Origin: Natronosalvus sp042663485
Lineage (GTDB): Archaea > Halobacteriota > Halobacteria > Halobacteriales > Natrialbaceae
NCBI GenBank assembly: GCA_042663485.1
Contig: JBHTAF010000001.1
Length of the DNA: 64,000 bases
Direction: 5' to 3' (one strand)
The notes under the pieces are model-generated. The model searched no databases and was not told where the DNA came from. It saw only the letters and a program-made list of their open reading frames with translations. This document shows positions 9,095 through 17,259 of the stretch, piece after piece (within the stretch, counting starts at the first letter, position 1; each line of letters opens with the position of its first letter). The position numbers and the translations under genes were made by a program.

Positions 9095-9160
9095 CCGCGG
9101 TCAGGGGGCGACCACGGAGTCGGAGAGTGAACACAGTCGGAGAGCGACCTCGAGGTCGGG

Positions 9161-9607
9161 TCATCCGCGAGGCTCGTTCGAGGGTCGAGCCGCGGTCTCG
9201 GTGGCGGCCGCCCGCATCCCCCGATACCCCGCGACGGCGACGAGGGCGCTGGCGAGGGCGGCGACGTAGAGGCCGGGTTCCGGCGAGACGGTGACGTAGT
9301 GGGCGGGGTAGCCGACGGCGAAGACGTTCTCGAGGGAGGTGTAAATCACGCCCAGCGACAGGAGCGTCAGGACGCCCACGGCCGCGGTCACCTTGGCCTC
9401 GAACGCGGTCCACTCGCGCAGGGTTACCAGTCCGAGGGCAACGAAGCCGGCGACTGGAACGGCGTAGCCCATGCCGGTGAATCCGTTCGTCGTCGTCGAT
9501 ATGTCGAACACGTCGATGCTGGCCCAGGGGAGGAACGCGCTGACGACGAGGCATACGCCGCCGAGGGCGGCCAGACGCTCGTTTCCGTCCGCAGGTACGT
9601 CGATCAT
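9161..9607 (-). CDS. small four-helix integral membrane protein
   Basis: 148-aa protein with about four hydrophobic segments (LAALGGVCLVVSAFLPWASI; VPVAGFVALGLVTL; VTAAVGVLTLLSLGVIYTSL; LYVAALASALVAVAGY). It is a common haloarchaeal hypothetical type with an FLPW motif after helix 1. No function is assigned. Start chosen at ATG 9607 (MIDVPADGNERL) rather than the longer frame, whose extra 43 residues are Arg-rich and non-coding-like. A TATA-like TATATAAA lies about 25 nt upstream (near 9630), consistent with a leaderless transcript. It diverges from orc1/cdc6. Confidence 0.75.
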   Translation of the reverse strand: MIDVPADGNERLAALGGVCLVVSAFLPWASIDVFDISTTTNGFTGMGYAVPVAGFVALGLVTLREWTAFEAKVTAAVGVLTLLSLGVIYTSLENVFAVGYPAHYVTVSPEPGLYVAALASALVAVAGYRGMRAAATETAARPSNEPRG

Positions 9608-9766
9608 CGATCCGTTCTGGCCCCGGCTTCGTATATAAAGTCGTAGACGCTGTGTCGGTGATTGAGCACCAATATCCCGTTTCGACGGTCTCGAGCGGTG
9701 AGAACCCGGCTTCACGCCGAAAACGACCGCAAACAACTAAGTAGCTTCGAGGGCGTGGTGAAAGTG

Positions 9767-10897
9767 ATGACTGGCGACCCCGAGGAGGGGATGTTGTCGT
9801 GGGACGAATCCGTGTTCAGGAACGAACACGTCTTCGAGATCGATTACGTCCCCGAGACGTTCCGCCACCGCGATTCGCAGATGCAGAGTCTCACGTACGC
9901 GCTGCGACCCGCGGTCCGGGGCTCGCGCCCGCTGAACGTGATGGTCCGCGGACCGCCGGGAACGGGGAAGACCACGGCGATTCAGAAGCTGTACGACGAG
10001 GTCGGCGCCCAGACCCGGGACGTCCAGACGATCCGGGTCAACTGCCAGGTCAACTCGACGCGGTACTCCGTCTTCTCGCGGCTGTTCGAGGGCTGTTTCG
10101 ACTACGAACCCCCGTCGTCGGGCATCTCCTTCAAGAAGCTCTTCGGCCAGATCGCCGAGAAACTCGTCGAGGACGACCGCGTGCTCGTCGTCGCGCTCGA
10201 CGACGTCAACTACCTCTTCTACGAGAACGAGGCGTCTGATACGCTCTACTCGCTGCTTCGCGCCCACGAGGAACACCCGGGGGCGAAGATCGGCGTCATC
10301 GTCGTCTCCTCGGACCCGGCGCTCGAGGTGATCGACGCCCTCGACACTCGCGTCCAGAGCGTCTTCCGGCCCGAGGACGTCTACTTTCCGGTGTACGATC
10401 AACCGGAAATCGTCGACATCCTCCACGAGCGCGTCACCCGCGGGTTCCACGACGGCGTCGTCGCCACGGACGTCCTGGAGCAGGTCGGCTCGCTCACGGC
10501 CAAGAGCGGCGACCTCCGGGTGGGCATCGACCTCCTCAGGCGGGCCGGACTCAACGCCGAGATGCGTGCGAGCCGAACCGTCGAACTCGAGGACGTCGAG
10601 AAGGCCTACGAGACGTCGAAGTACATCAACCTCTCCAGGAGCCTCAACAGCCTGAGCGAGAACGAGCGGGCGCTCCTCGAGGTACTCGTCGACCACGACG
10701 GCGCGCAGGCCGGCGAGGTGTACGAGCGGTTCAGCGAGGAGACTGACCTCGGTTACACTCGCTATTCGGAAATCGTCAACAAGCTCGACCAGCTCGGTCT
10801 CATCGACGCTGAGTACGCCGAAATCGACGGACGTGGACGGTCGCGGTCGCTGACGCTCTCGTACGAACCCGAGGCGATTCGGGAGCGACTCGAGTGA
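9767..10897 (+). CDS. cdc6: Orc1/Cdc6 replication initiation protein
   Basis: 376-aa AAA+ initiator that binds origin recognition boxes and loads MCM. Walker A GPPGTGKT is at residues 62-69, Walker B VVALDDVNYL near 141-150, sensor-1 region IGVIVVSSDPAL, and a C-terminal winged helix (YTRYSEIVNKLDQLGLIDAEY). Start chosen at ATG 9767 (MTGDPEEGMLSWDESVFRNE), matching typical haloarchaeal Orc starts. Haloarchaea carry many cdc6 paralogues. I find no ORB repeats in the 159-bp upstream gap or nearby, so this copy does not seem to mark an adjacent origin. Confidence 0.93.
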   Translation: MTGDPEEGMLSWDESVFRNEHVFEIDYVPETFRHRDSQMQSLTYALRPAVRGSRPLNVMVRGPPGTGKTTAIQKLYDEVGAQTRDVQTIRVNCQVNSTRYSVFSRLFEGCFDYEPPSSGISFKKLFGQIAEKLVEDDRVLVVALDDVNYLFYENEASDTLYSLLRAHEEHPGAKIGVIVVSSDPALEVIDALDTRVQSVFRPEDVYFPVYDQPEIVDILHERVTRGFHDGVVATDVLEQVGSLTAKSGDLRVGIDLLRRAGLNAEMRASRTVELEDVEKAYETSKYINLSRSLNSLSENERALLEVLVDHDGAQAGEVYERFSEETDLGYTRYSEIVNKLDQLGLIDAEYAEIDGRGRSRSLTLSYEPEAIRERLE

Positions 10898-11016
10898 GTC
10901 GCTGGCCGCCGGTCGCCGGTCGTCGTTTCGCTTACCCACCGCCTCGGCCACCCGACAGGTGAGGCACCCGCTCGGTGCCGATCTATCGTCCAACGCCGAG
11001 TAGCGACGACTCGGCG

Positions 11017-12372
11017 TCAGTTCGTCCGTCCGCGCTGGTCCTCGAGGGGCTCGAGGTCGGCCGTCGCCGGCGTCGACGTGGGCTTTTTCTCGGCGAGCGC
11101 TGGCGATCCGACGGCCGGCGACGACGCGTCGGCTTTACTGCCCGCTCGAACGGCGCTAAGTTGCTCGCCGGCGGCCGAACGGACGAAGTTCCAGCCGTCC
11201 TGGACGAACGGAACGGGGTCGTCCGCGACGGCGTAATCGAACCGGGGCTCTCGAACAATCGACGTGGCGACGTCGCTGACCGCGGAGAGAAACGAGGGGC
11301 GTTCGACCAGCGGGTAGTCCTCGGCCAGGATGCTGTGGAGGTGACAGAGTTCGCCCCGGAGGAGGTGGCCGCCGATGCCGACCTCGTAGTCGGGCTGGCT
11401 GATCGGCTCGCCGCGTGCCAGCTGCCAGTAGTAGTAGGGGAAGTCGGCCCCCGCACGGACGGAGAATGGGAGCGACGACCAGAACCGCGGGTTGATCTCC
11501 ATCAGTTCGAACGAGCCCGTCTCGGGGTTGCGCAGGAACTCGACCATCGCCAGGCCGTGCCACTCGAGTTCGTCCAGCAGCGCGAGGCCGGCCGCCTCGA
11601 GTTCGGGGATGTCCGTCGACTCGCGGTAGGCGCTGGGACCGCCGCTGTACTTGTAGCCCCGTTTCTGGCAGTGCTGGAAGGTGGCGACCGCCTCCCCCTC
11701 GTCGTACAGCGCGAAGAAGCCGTACTCCCGGGAGTCGGGGACGTACTCCTGGACGATGGGGACGTGGCCCCACTCGTTGAGCGACGATTCGACCGCGGGC
11801 GGGGTGCCGGGTTCGTGGTAGACGGTCGACCCGATGTCGCTGAGTCCGGCGTCGTGACCGAGGTACTCGGGGGCGGCGACGGTGTAGCGGGGCTTGATGA
11901 TCGTCTCGCGCGACCAGTCGTCCCACTCGTCGAGCAGGGTCGTCTCGGGCGTCTCGACGCCGGCACGGTCGGCGGCCGCGAAGAGTTCGACCCGGTCTTG
12001 CACCTGCCGCAGGGTCTCGAAGTCCGGCCACGGCGTCGCGACGTGCTCGGCGAAGGCGTCCCTGTTCGCCGCGAGCGTGTAGACGTCCTCCTCGCGGACG
12101 GGAATAATCGTCTCGACGCCGGGACGTTCGGCCAGCGAGAGGAGGACGTCTCCGTACGCCTCGAGGTCCGACCGCGGGTCGGGGAGCGTGACGAATCGAT
12201 CGCAGTACCGCGAGACGGAGCCGGGCGTCGTCCGGTCCTCGGAGCCGACGATGGTGTAGATCCCGCGCGGCCCGAGCGACCGCAGACAGGCGACGGTGCT
12301 GGGGGCCGTGATACCGGGAACGATGACGCGTTCCCGCGCCCCGCGTGGTTGGTCGTGCGCAGCCGATTGCAT
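11017..12372 (-). CDS. ATP-grasp carboxylate-amine ligase-like protein
   Basis: 451-aa protein with an N-terminal Rossmann-like preATP-grasp part (VIVPGITAPSTVACLRSLG…), then an ATP-grasp core with ETIIKPRYTVAAP, VPIVQEYVPDSREYGFFALY and the metal-binding motif FELMEINPRFW. These enzymes ligate a carboxylate to an amine or thiol through an acylphosphate. The substrate is unknown; cell-surface or peptide-tailoring roles are possible. The last ~50 residues are Ser/Pro/Ala-rich and non-conserved. Start chosen at ATG 12372; the frame continues upstream but MQSAAHDQPRGARERVIVPG begins just before the first strand. Confidence 0.8.
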   Translation of the reverse strand: MQSAAHDQPRGARERVIVPGITAPSTVACLRSLGPRGIYTIVGSEDRTTPGSVSRYCDRFVTLPDPRSDLEAYGDVLLSLAERPGVETIIPVREEDVYTLAANRDAFAEHVATPWPDFETLRQVQDRVELFAAADRAGVETPETTLLDEWDDWSRETIIKPRYTVAAPEYLGHDAGLSDIGSTVYHEPGTPPAVESSLNEWGHVPIVQEYVPDSREYGFFALYDEGEAVATFQHCQKRGYKYSGGPSAYRESTDIPELEAAGLALLDELEWHGLAMVEFLRNPETGSFELMEINPRFWSSLPFSVRAGADFPYYYWQLARGEPISQPDYEVGIGGHLLRGELCHLHSILAEDYPLVERPSFLSAVSDVATSIVREPRFDYAVADDPVPFVQDGWNFVRSAAGEQLSAVRAGSKADASSPAVGSPALAEKKPTSTPATADLEPLEDQRGRTN

Positions 12373-12477
12373 ACGTTCTCGAGAGGGCCACGAGGGTATT
12401 GTTATGGGTCCGTTACCCTCGTAATGCTGCCCTACCGGCACAAAAACCGATTCTGGAGGGGCGATCCTCGAGAGGGT

Positions 12478-12759
12478 TCACGCGTGCTCGAGGCGCTGGC
12501 GATAGCTCTCGGCGTGTTCGATGGCGCCCTCGAGTCGGTCCGCCGTCTCGGCGTCGGACTCACGTCGCGCCTGTCTGAGTGCGTTGAGGTGTTCGTCGAA
12601 GACGGCATGATCGGCCTCTCCCTCGCTGGCGGCGATTTCGGCGAAGGCGGCCGCCGTATCCCGGATCGTCTCCCGTACGTCGTCGCCGGCGGTCTCGGTC
12701 GCCAGCTCGAGGTCGGCTCGAGCCTGCTGTAAGTCGGCGTCTCCGCTGGAACTGGACAT
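12478..12759 (-). CDS. small acidic helical haloarchaeal protein
   Basis: 93-aa highly charged, predominantly helical protein (LQQARADLELATETAGDDVRE; FDEHLNALRQARRESDAETADRLEGAIEHAESYRQ quoted in part only as FDEHLNALRQARRES). It resembles a small conserved family I have seen only in haloarchaea, possibly DUF7553 (from memory, unverified). No catalytic motif. It lies between the ATP-grasp gene and uvrB, divergent from uvrB with 130 bp between them. Start ATG 12759. Confidence 0.7.
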   Translation of the reverse strand: MSSSSGDADLQQARADLELATETAGDDVRETIRDTAAAFAEIAASEGEADHAVFDEHLNALRQARRESDAETADRLEGAIEHAESYRQRLEHA

Positions 12760-12889
12760 ACGTTCTCGACGACGACCGGCGTCAAAGACGTGGGGGCGGC
12801 ATATGCACGGCGGCCTCAGTCGGCGGGCCCGCCAACCGCGGCCGTCAGACGAGCGGCTTACGTAGCCCGAGCCCCTGGTCACGGATACG

Positions 12890-14944
12890 ATGAGCGACAC
12901 TCGAGGCCCCCTCCAGCCGGATCGACCCGAGGCCGCGAAACCGTTCGCGGTCGACGCCCCGTTCGAGCCCGCGGGCGACCAGCCCGAGGCGATCGAACAG
13001 CTGGCAGCGGGCTTCGCCGACGGCATGGACCGCCAGACGCTGCTCGGCGTGACGGGGTCGGGCAAGACCAACACCGTCTCGTGGGTGATGGAGGAGGTCC
13101 AGGAGCCGACGCTTGTCATCGCCCACAACAAGACCCTGGCCGCCCAGCTCTACGAAGAGTTCCGGAACCTGTTCCCCGACAACGCCGTCGAGTACTTCGT
13201 CTCCTACTACGACTACTACCAGCCCGAGGCCTACGTCGAGCAGACCGACACCTACATCGACAAGGACGCCTCGATCAACGACGAGATCGACCGCCTCCGT
13301 CACTCAGCGACGCGCTCTCTGCTCACGCGAGACGACGTGATCGTCGTCGCCTCGGTCTCGGCTATCTACGGACTCGGTGACCCGCGAAACTACGTCGAGA
13401 TGGCGATGCGCCTCGAGACGGGCGAGGAGATCGGCCGAGACGAGTTGTTGAAGCGGCTGGTCGACCTGAACTACGAGCGCAACGACGTCGACTTCTCCCA
13501 GGGGACGTTCCGGGTTCGCGGCGACACCATCGAGATCTTCCCGATGTACGGCCGCTACGCCGTCCGTGTCGAGTTCTGGGGCGACGAAATTGACCGCATG
13601 CTCAAGGTCGACCCGCTCGAGGGCGAGGTCAAGAGCACCGAACCCGCCGTCCTCGTCCACCCCGCCGAGCACTACTCGATGCCCGAGACTCGTCTCGAGC
13701 AAGCCGTCGAGGAGATTCGAGACGACCTCGACTCGCGGATTTCGTACTTCGAGCGCAAGGGCGACCTGCTCGCCGCCCAGCGAATCGAGGAACGAACCAC
13801 GTTCGACCTCGAGATGATGGAGGAGACGGGCTATTGCTCGGGCATCGAGAACTACTCGGTGTACCTCGACGACCGCGACCCCGGCGACACGCCCTACACC
13901 CTGCTGGATTACTTCCCGGACGACTTCCTCACCGTAGTCGACGAGTCTCACGTCACGCTGCCCCAGGTTCGGGGCCAGTACGCCGGCGACAAGTCCCGGA
14001 AGGACTCGCTGGTCGAGAACGGCTTTCGACTCCCGACCGCCTACGACAATCGCCCGCTTACGTTCGAGGAGTTCGAGGAGCGAACCGACAAGACGCTGTA
14101 CGTCTCCGCGACGCCAGGTGACTACGAGCGCGAGGAGAGCGACCAGATCGTCGAACAGATCGTTCGCCCCACGTACCTCGTCGATCCTGAGGTCGAGGTT
14201 GCCCCCGCGACCGGTCAGGTCGACGACCTCATGGACCGCATCGACGCCCGCATCGACCGCGACGAGCGAACCCTCGTGACGACGTTGACCAAGCGAATGG
14301 CCGAGGACCTGACCGAGTACCTCGAAGAGGCGGGCGTCGACGTCGCCTACATGCACGACGAGACGGATACCCTCGAGCGGCACGAGATCGTTCGCTCCCT
14401 CCGCCTCGGGGAGATCGACGTCCTCGTCGGCATCAACCTCCTGCGGGAGGGCCTGGACATTCCCGAGGTCTCCCTCGTGGCGATCCTGGACGCCGACCAG
14501 GAGGGGTTCCTCCGATCCGAGACCACGCTCGTCCAGACGATGGGGCGGGCGGCCCGCAACGTCAACGGCGAGGTCGTGCTGTACGCCGACGAAGTCTCGA
14601 ACGCGATGGAGTCGGCCATCGAGGAGACGCGGCGCCGTCGCGAGATTCAACGCGAGTTCAACGAAGAACACGGCCACGAGCCGATGACCATCGAGAAGGA
14701 AGTCGGCGAGACCAACCTGCCCGGGAGCAAGACTGACACCTCGAGCGTCGCCGGGACCGACCTCGAGGACGAAGAGGACGCCGCCCGCTATGTCGCCGAA
14801 CTCGAGGATCGCATGCAAGAGGCAGCGAGCAATCTCGAGTTCGAGCTCGCGGCGGACATCCGGGATCGGTTGCGGGAGGTTCGCGAAGAGTTCGACCTCG
14901 GGGGGAAGGACGAGGGTGTCGCCCCGCCAGCCGAAGAGTTCTAG
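12890..14944 (+). CDS. uvrB: excinuclease ABC subunit B
   Basis: 684-aa nucleotide excision repair helicase that receives damage from UvrA and presents it to UvrC. Walker A GVTGSGKT is at residues 53-60, the beta-hairpin YYDYYQPEAY near 107-115, the DEXX-type box VVDESH, the motif V/VI region VGINLLREGLDIPEVSLV and QTMGRAARN, and a C-terminal UVR motif (LEDRMQEAASNLEFELAADIRD…). Full length. Bacterial-type UvrABC is typical of haloarchaea. UvrC is encoded 12 kb downstream. Confidence 0.97.
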   Translation: MSDTRGPLQPDRPEAAKPFAVDAPFEPAGDQPEAIEQLAAGFADGMDRQTLLGVTGSGKTNTVSWVMEEVQEPTLVIAHNKTLAAQLYEEFRNLFPDNAVEYFVSYYDYYQPEAYVEQTDTYIDKDASINDEIDRLRHSATRSLLTRDDVIVVASVSAIYGLGDPRNYVEMAMRLETGEEIGRDELLKRLVDLNYERNDVDFSQGTFRVRGDTIEIFPMYGRYAVRVEFWGDEIDRMLKVDPLEGEVKSTEPAVLVHPAEHYSMPETRLEQAVEEIRDDLDSRISYFERKGDLLAAQRIEERTTFDLEMMEETGYCSGIENYSVYLDDRDPGDTPYTLLDYFPDDFLTVVDESHVTLPQVRGQYAGDKSRKDSLVENGFRLPTAYDNRPLTFEEFEERTDKTLYVSATPGDYEREESDQIVEQIVRPTYLVDPEVEVAPATGQVDDLMDRIDARIDRDERTLVTTLTKRMAEDLTEYLEEAGVDVAYMHDETDTLERHEIVRSLRLGEIDVLVGINLLREGLDIPEVSLVAILDADQEGFLRSETTLVQTMGRAARNVNGEVVLYADEVSNAMESAIEETRRRREIQREFNEEHGHEPMTIEKEVGETNLPGSKTDTSSVAGTDLEDEEDAARYVAELEDRMQEAASNLEFELAADIRDRLREVREEFDLGGKDEGVAPPAEEF

Positions 14945-14965
14945 CGGCTCCACCCTCGCTGCTGC

Positions 14966-15232
14966 TCACTCGATGACGTCGAACTCTTTGCACCCGCATC
15001 GACAGCCCGTTCGCCGGCCGATCGGCTGTACCGTCCCGTCGGGCCACAACTGAGCGGCGTAGACGTTCGAACAGGATTGGCAGGCGGCCGCGACCTTTCG
15101 TTTTCCGTTTTCTTTGACGTCGCTTTCGCTCTCGTCCGGTCTGTCGACTCCATTCGGCCGCGGTTCGGACTGCGAGGAGGGCTCGACGCTCGTCTTCGAC
15201 CGTGGCGGCTCGGCCATAGTATACTCCATCAC
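14966..15232 (-). CDS. small zinc-ribbon-like protein
   Basis: 88-aa protein: a charged, low-complexity N-terminal half followed by a Cys-rich C-terminus (AACQSCSNVYAAQLWPDG, then GCRCGCKEF), enough for one zinc site. Function unknown; such haloarchaeal mini zinc fingers are often regulatory or RNA-associated. Start could be ATG 15232 (MMEYTM) or ATG 15217. Convergent with uvrB, whose stop lies 22 nt away. Confidence 0.7.
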   Translation of the reverse strand: MMEYTMAEPPRSKTSVEPSSQSEPRPNGVDRPDESESDVKENGKRKVAAACQSCSNVYAAQLWPDGTVQPIGRRTGCRCGCKEFDVIE

Positions 15233-15267
15233 GGGAACGAGGAAAGCCGAACTGCTTTGAGTTAGAA

Positions 15268-15278
15268 GCTACTTATAT
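15268..15278 (-). promoter_or_regulatory. TATA box of the zinc-ribbon gene
   Basis: On the minus strand the sequence reads GGGTATATAAGTAG. The TATATAA core is about 38-45 nt before the ATG at 15232, so transcription would start roughly 12-15 nt upstream of it. Confidence 0.5.
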
Positions 15279-15292
15279 ACCCGAGGATGGGG

Positions 15293-15967
15293 TCATGATC
15301 GCTCGAGGTCCTCCGCCCGCTCCGAGGATACCGTGAGCGTATTTCTGGTGAGGTTGTTCGTCGCCCGACGGAGCCGCTGTGAGACGGCGTTCGTCGAGAT
15401 GTCGAGGGCGTCCGCCAGTTCGGCGATCTGCGTCTCGCGCGGGACGGCGAAGTAGCCCATCTCGAGCGCGGTGATCATCGCCTCCCGTTGCTGGGGCGTC
15501 AGGTCGTACTCGCGTTCCTTCGGGTCCGTCACCTCGTAGAGCCGCTGGAGTTCGAAGGAGTAGCCCCGTTCGTCGAAGTAGTGCTGGAACGACTCGAGTC
15601 GCCCCTGCCCGACGAACTGGAGTTTGAGATACCAGGTCCCGTTCGTCGCTGCTGCTTCCTGGACGATGCCGTGTTGGTCGACGACCTGGTCGATCAGTTC
15701 CTGGACGCGTTCGGTCCAGTGGACGTTGAAGTAGCCGACGTTACCGGTGCGATCGATCGTCTTCAGTTTTGTAACCGAGGAATCGGCCCGCATCGCCGCT
15801 TCCGCCGCGTCGAGGTCGTCGGCAGTCACCCACAGGAACGGCATGACCCACTCGCGGCTGTGGGTGGCGAGGCGCTCGACCTCGATTGTGAGGTCCGGGA
15901 CCGTCTCGAGTGCCTCCTCGAGGGCGAACGCCTCGGCCGGGAGCGTGAACTCGGTTACGATGCTCAT
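15293..15967 (-). CDS. Bat-type (bacterio-opsin activator domain) HTH regulator
   Basis: 224-aa transcriptional regulator: an N-terminal ~150-residue bacterio-opsin-activator-like sensing domain and a C-terminal HTH_10 domain (LTPQQREAMITALEMGYFAVPRE and IAELADALDISTNAVSQRLRRA, cited in parts). Lacks the PAS/GAF domains of full-length Bat, so it is one of the small haloarchaeal HTH-10 regulators. Start chosen at ATG 15967 (MSIVTEFTLPAEAF), where the family begins. It lies between the zinc-ribbon gene and the molybdopterin oxidoreductase, same strand; whether it regulates either is unknown. Confidence 0.88.
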   Translation of the reverse strand: MSIVTEFTLPAEAFALEEALETVPDLTIEVERLATHSREWVMPFLWVTADDLDAAEAAMRADSSVTKLKTIDRTGNVGYFNVHWTERVQELIDQVVDQHGIVQEAAATNGTWYLKLQFVGQGRLESFQHYFDERGYSFELQRLYEVTDPKEREYDLTPQQREAMITALEMGYFAVPRETQIAELADALDISTNAVSQRLRRATNNLTRNTLTVSSERAEDLERS

Positions 15968-16079
15968 GCGGCGACTGATGGGTCCGACCCGTAAAAGGAG
16001 TCGCCAGGAATCCGCCACTGAACCGTCGAGACTGGCGGGTCGGCGGTCCCACTATCCTCACTCGACACTCGAGCGCGTC

Positions 16080-17177
16080 TCACTCGAACCCACTCACCAG
16101 CGTCGCGAGCCACTGGGCTGGATCGCCGCGTCGACGGACCTCGACTCGCTCGACCCACTTCACCCACTGGAAGCCGCGACGACCGGGCGCCACGAGTCGC
16201 ATCGGCGCCCCGTGACCGTGGCTCAACGGTTCGCCGCCGACGTGCGTCGCGAGCAACGCGTCCCGGGCTTCCTCGATCGGGAGCGACCACCGGTAGCCGG
16301 TCACCGAGATGAACCGGACGTATCGGGCGTCTGCCCGGGCACCGGCTTCCTCGAGCAGGTCGCCGACACGGACGCCGCTCCAGCGCTGGACGGTGTACCA
16401 GCCGCTCGTGCAGTCGAGGAGCGCTTCGTCGGAATTGTTCGGGACCAATTCGTCCGCGCCGTCCTCGAGCTCGAGGGGCGTTTCGACCTCACCCTGAACG
16501 GACAGCGTCCACTCGGCCCGGTCGATCGGATCGGGGTCGTCCGCGACCCACGAGGTAACCGGAAAACTCGCGTTCCCGTCGCCGCGTCGCGGCTGTGAGC
16601 CCGTGAACCGCCGGTCTGCGCCGCGGGTCTCGAGGAGTCGGTTGGCGCCCTCCTGGACCCGATACGCGGCGGCCCCGCCGAGCAGCAACGTCCCGTAGGC
16701 GAGCGTCGTCCGGCGACGGTCGAAGTCGCGCCGGCGCGGGAGTCGAAACCGGGTCACGAGGTGCCACGCCATCAGGGGAACGAGCGCGAGGCCGAAGCCA
16801 ACGTGGACGCTCAGCAGGGTCCAGTACGCGATGCGAGCGTCCACACCGAACACCCAGACGACGCCCGTTCCGACTGCGCCCGTCGCCGCGACCAGGGTGA
16901 GCACTGACAGGGCGGTAGAGCGACGCCACAGGTGGCGGTTCGTCAGTCGGTGACGAACCCTGGCGAGTTTGAATCCCAGCAAGGCGACGAGCGTCAGGCC
17001 GAGAATTCGGTGGAGCCAGAAGAGCGGCCACCCCTCCGGCTTGCCGACGGTGAACGAGAGCAGTCCCGAGACAGCCTCGAGCACGACGATTGCGAAGATC
17101 GACCAGTCGACGAGCCGCGGCGGTGGCTGGAGGGCGTCGACGGCTGTGCTGAAAACCGCTGGTGGCCTGAAGCCCAT
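16080..17177 (-). CDS. membrane-fused sulfite-oxidase-type molybdopterin oxidoreductase
   Basis: 365-aa fusion. Residues ~24-141 form four transmembrane helices with conserved-looking His residues (H56, H125, H139) suggesting a cytochrome b561/MsrQ-like heme module. A fifth hydrophobic segment (157-172) is preceded by Arg-Arg-Arg (154-156), resembling an internal Tat signal. Residues ~195-350 are a sulfite-oxidase-fold Mo-cofactor domain with the candidate Mo ligand Cys256 in LLDCTSGWYTVQRWSG and a final SHGHGAPMRLVAPG motif. It resembles a MsrP/MsrQ-type pair in one chain. Positive-inside topology places the Mo domain outside the cell. Substrate unknown. Confidence 0.8.
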   Translation of the reverse strand: MGFRPPAVFSTAVDALQPPPRLVDWSIFAIVVLEAVSGLLSFTVGKPEGWPLFWLHRILGLTLVALLGFKLARVRHRLTNRHLWRRSTALSVLTLVAATGAVGTGVVWVFGVDARIAYWTLLSVHVGFGLALVPLMAWHLVTRFRLPRRRDFDRRRTTLAYGTLLLGGAAAYRVQEGANRLLETRGADRRFTGSQPRRGDGNASFPVTSWVADDPDPIDRAEWTLSVQGEVETPLELEDGADELVPNNSDEALLDCTSGWYTVQRWSGVRVGDLLEEAGARADARYVRFISVTGYRWSLPIEEARDALLATHVGGEPLSHGHGAPMRLVAPGRRGFQWVKWVERVEVRRRGDPAQWLATLVSGFE

Positions 17178-17259
17178 GCTCGTGATACGAGTTCACACGA
17201 TAAGAAGAGCGCGACGAACCGTGGTCGTGGCGGCAGTTCACTCGAGCGGCCCGGAACCG

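Noticed and set aside
9608..9766. Replication origin next to cdc6
   Set aside because: The 159-bp upstream gap has no ORB-like repeats, CTAG cluster or AT-rich unwinding element. Only promoter-like sequence is seen.
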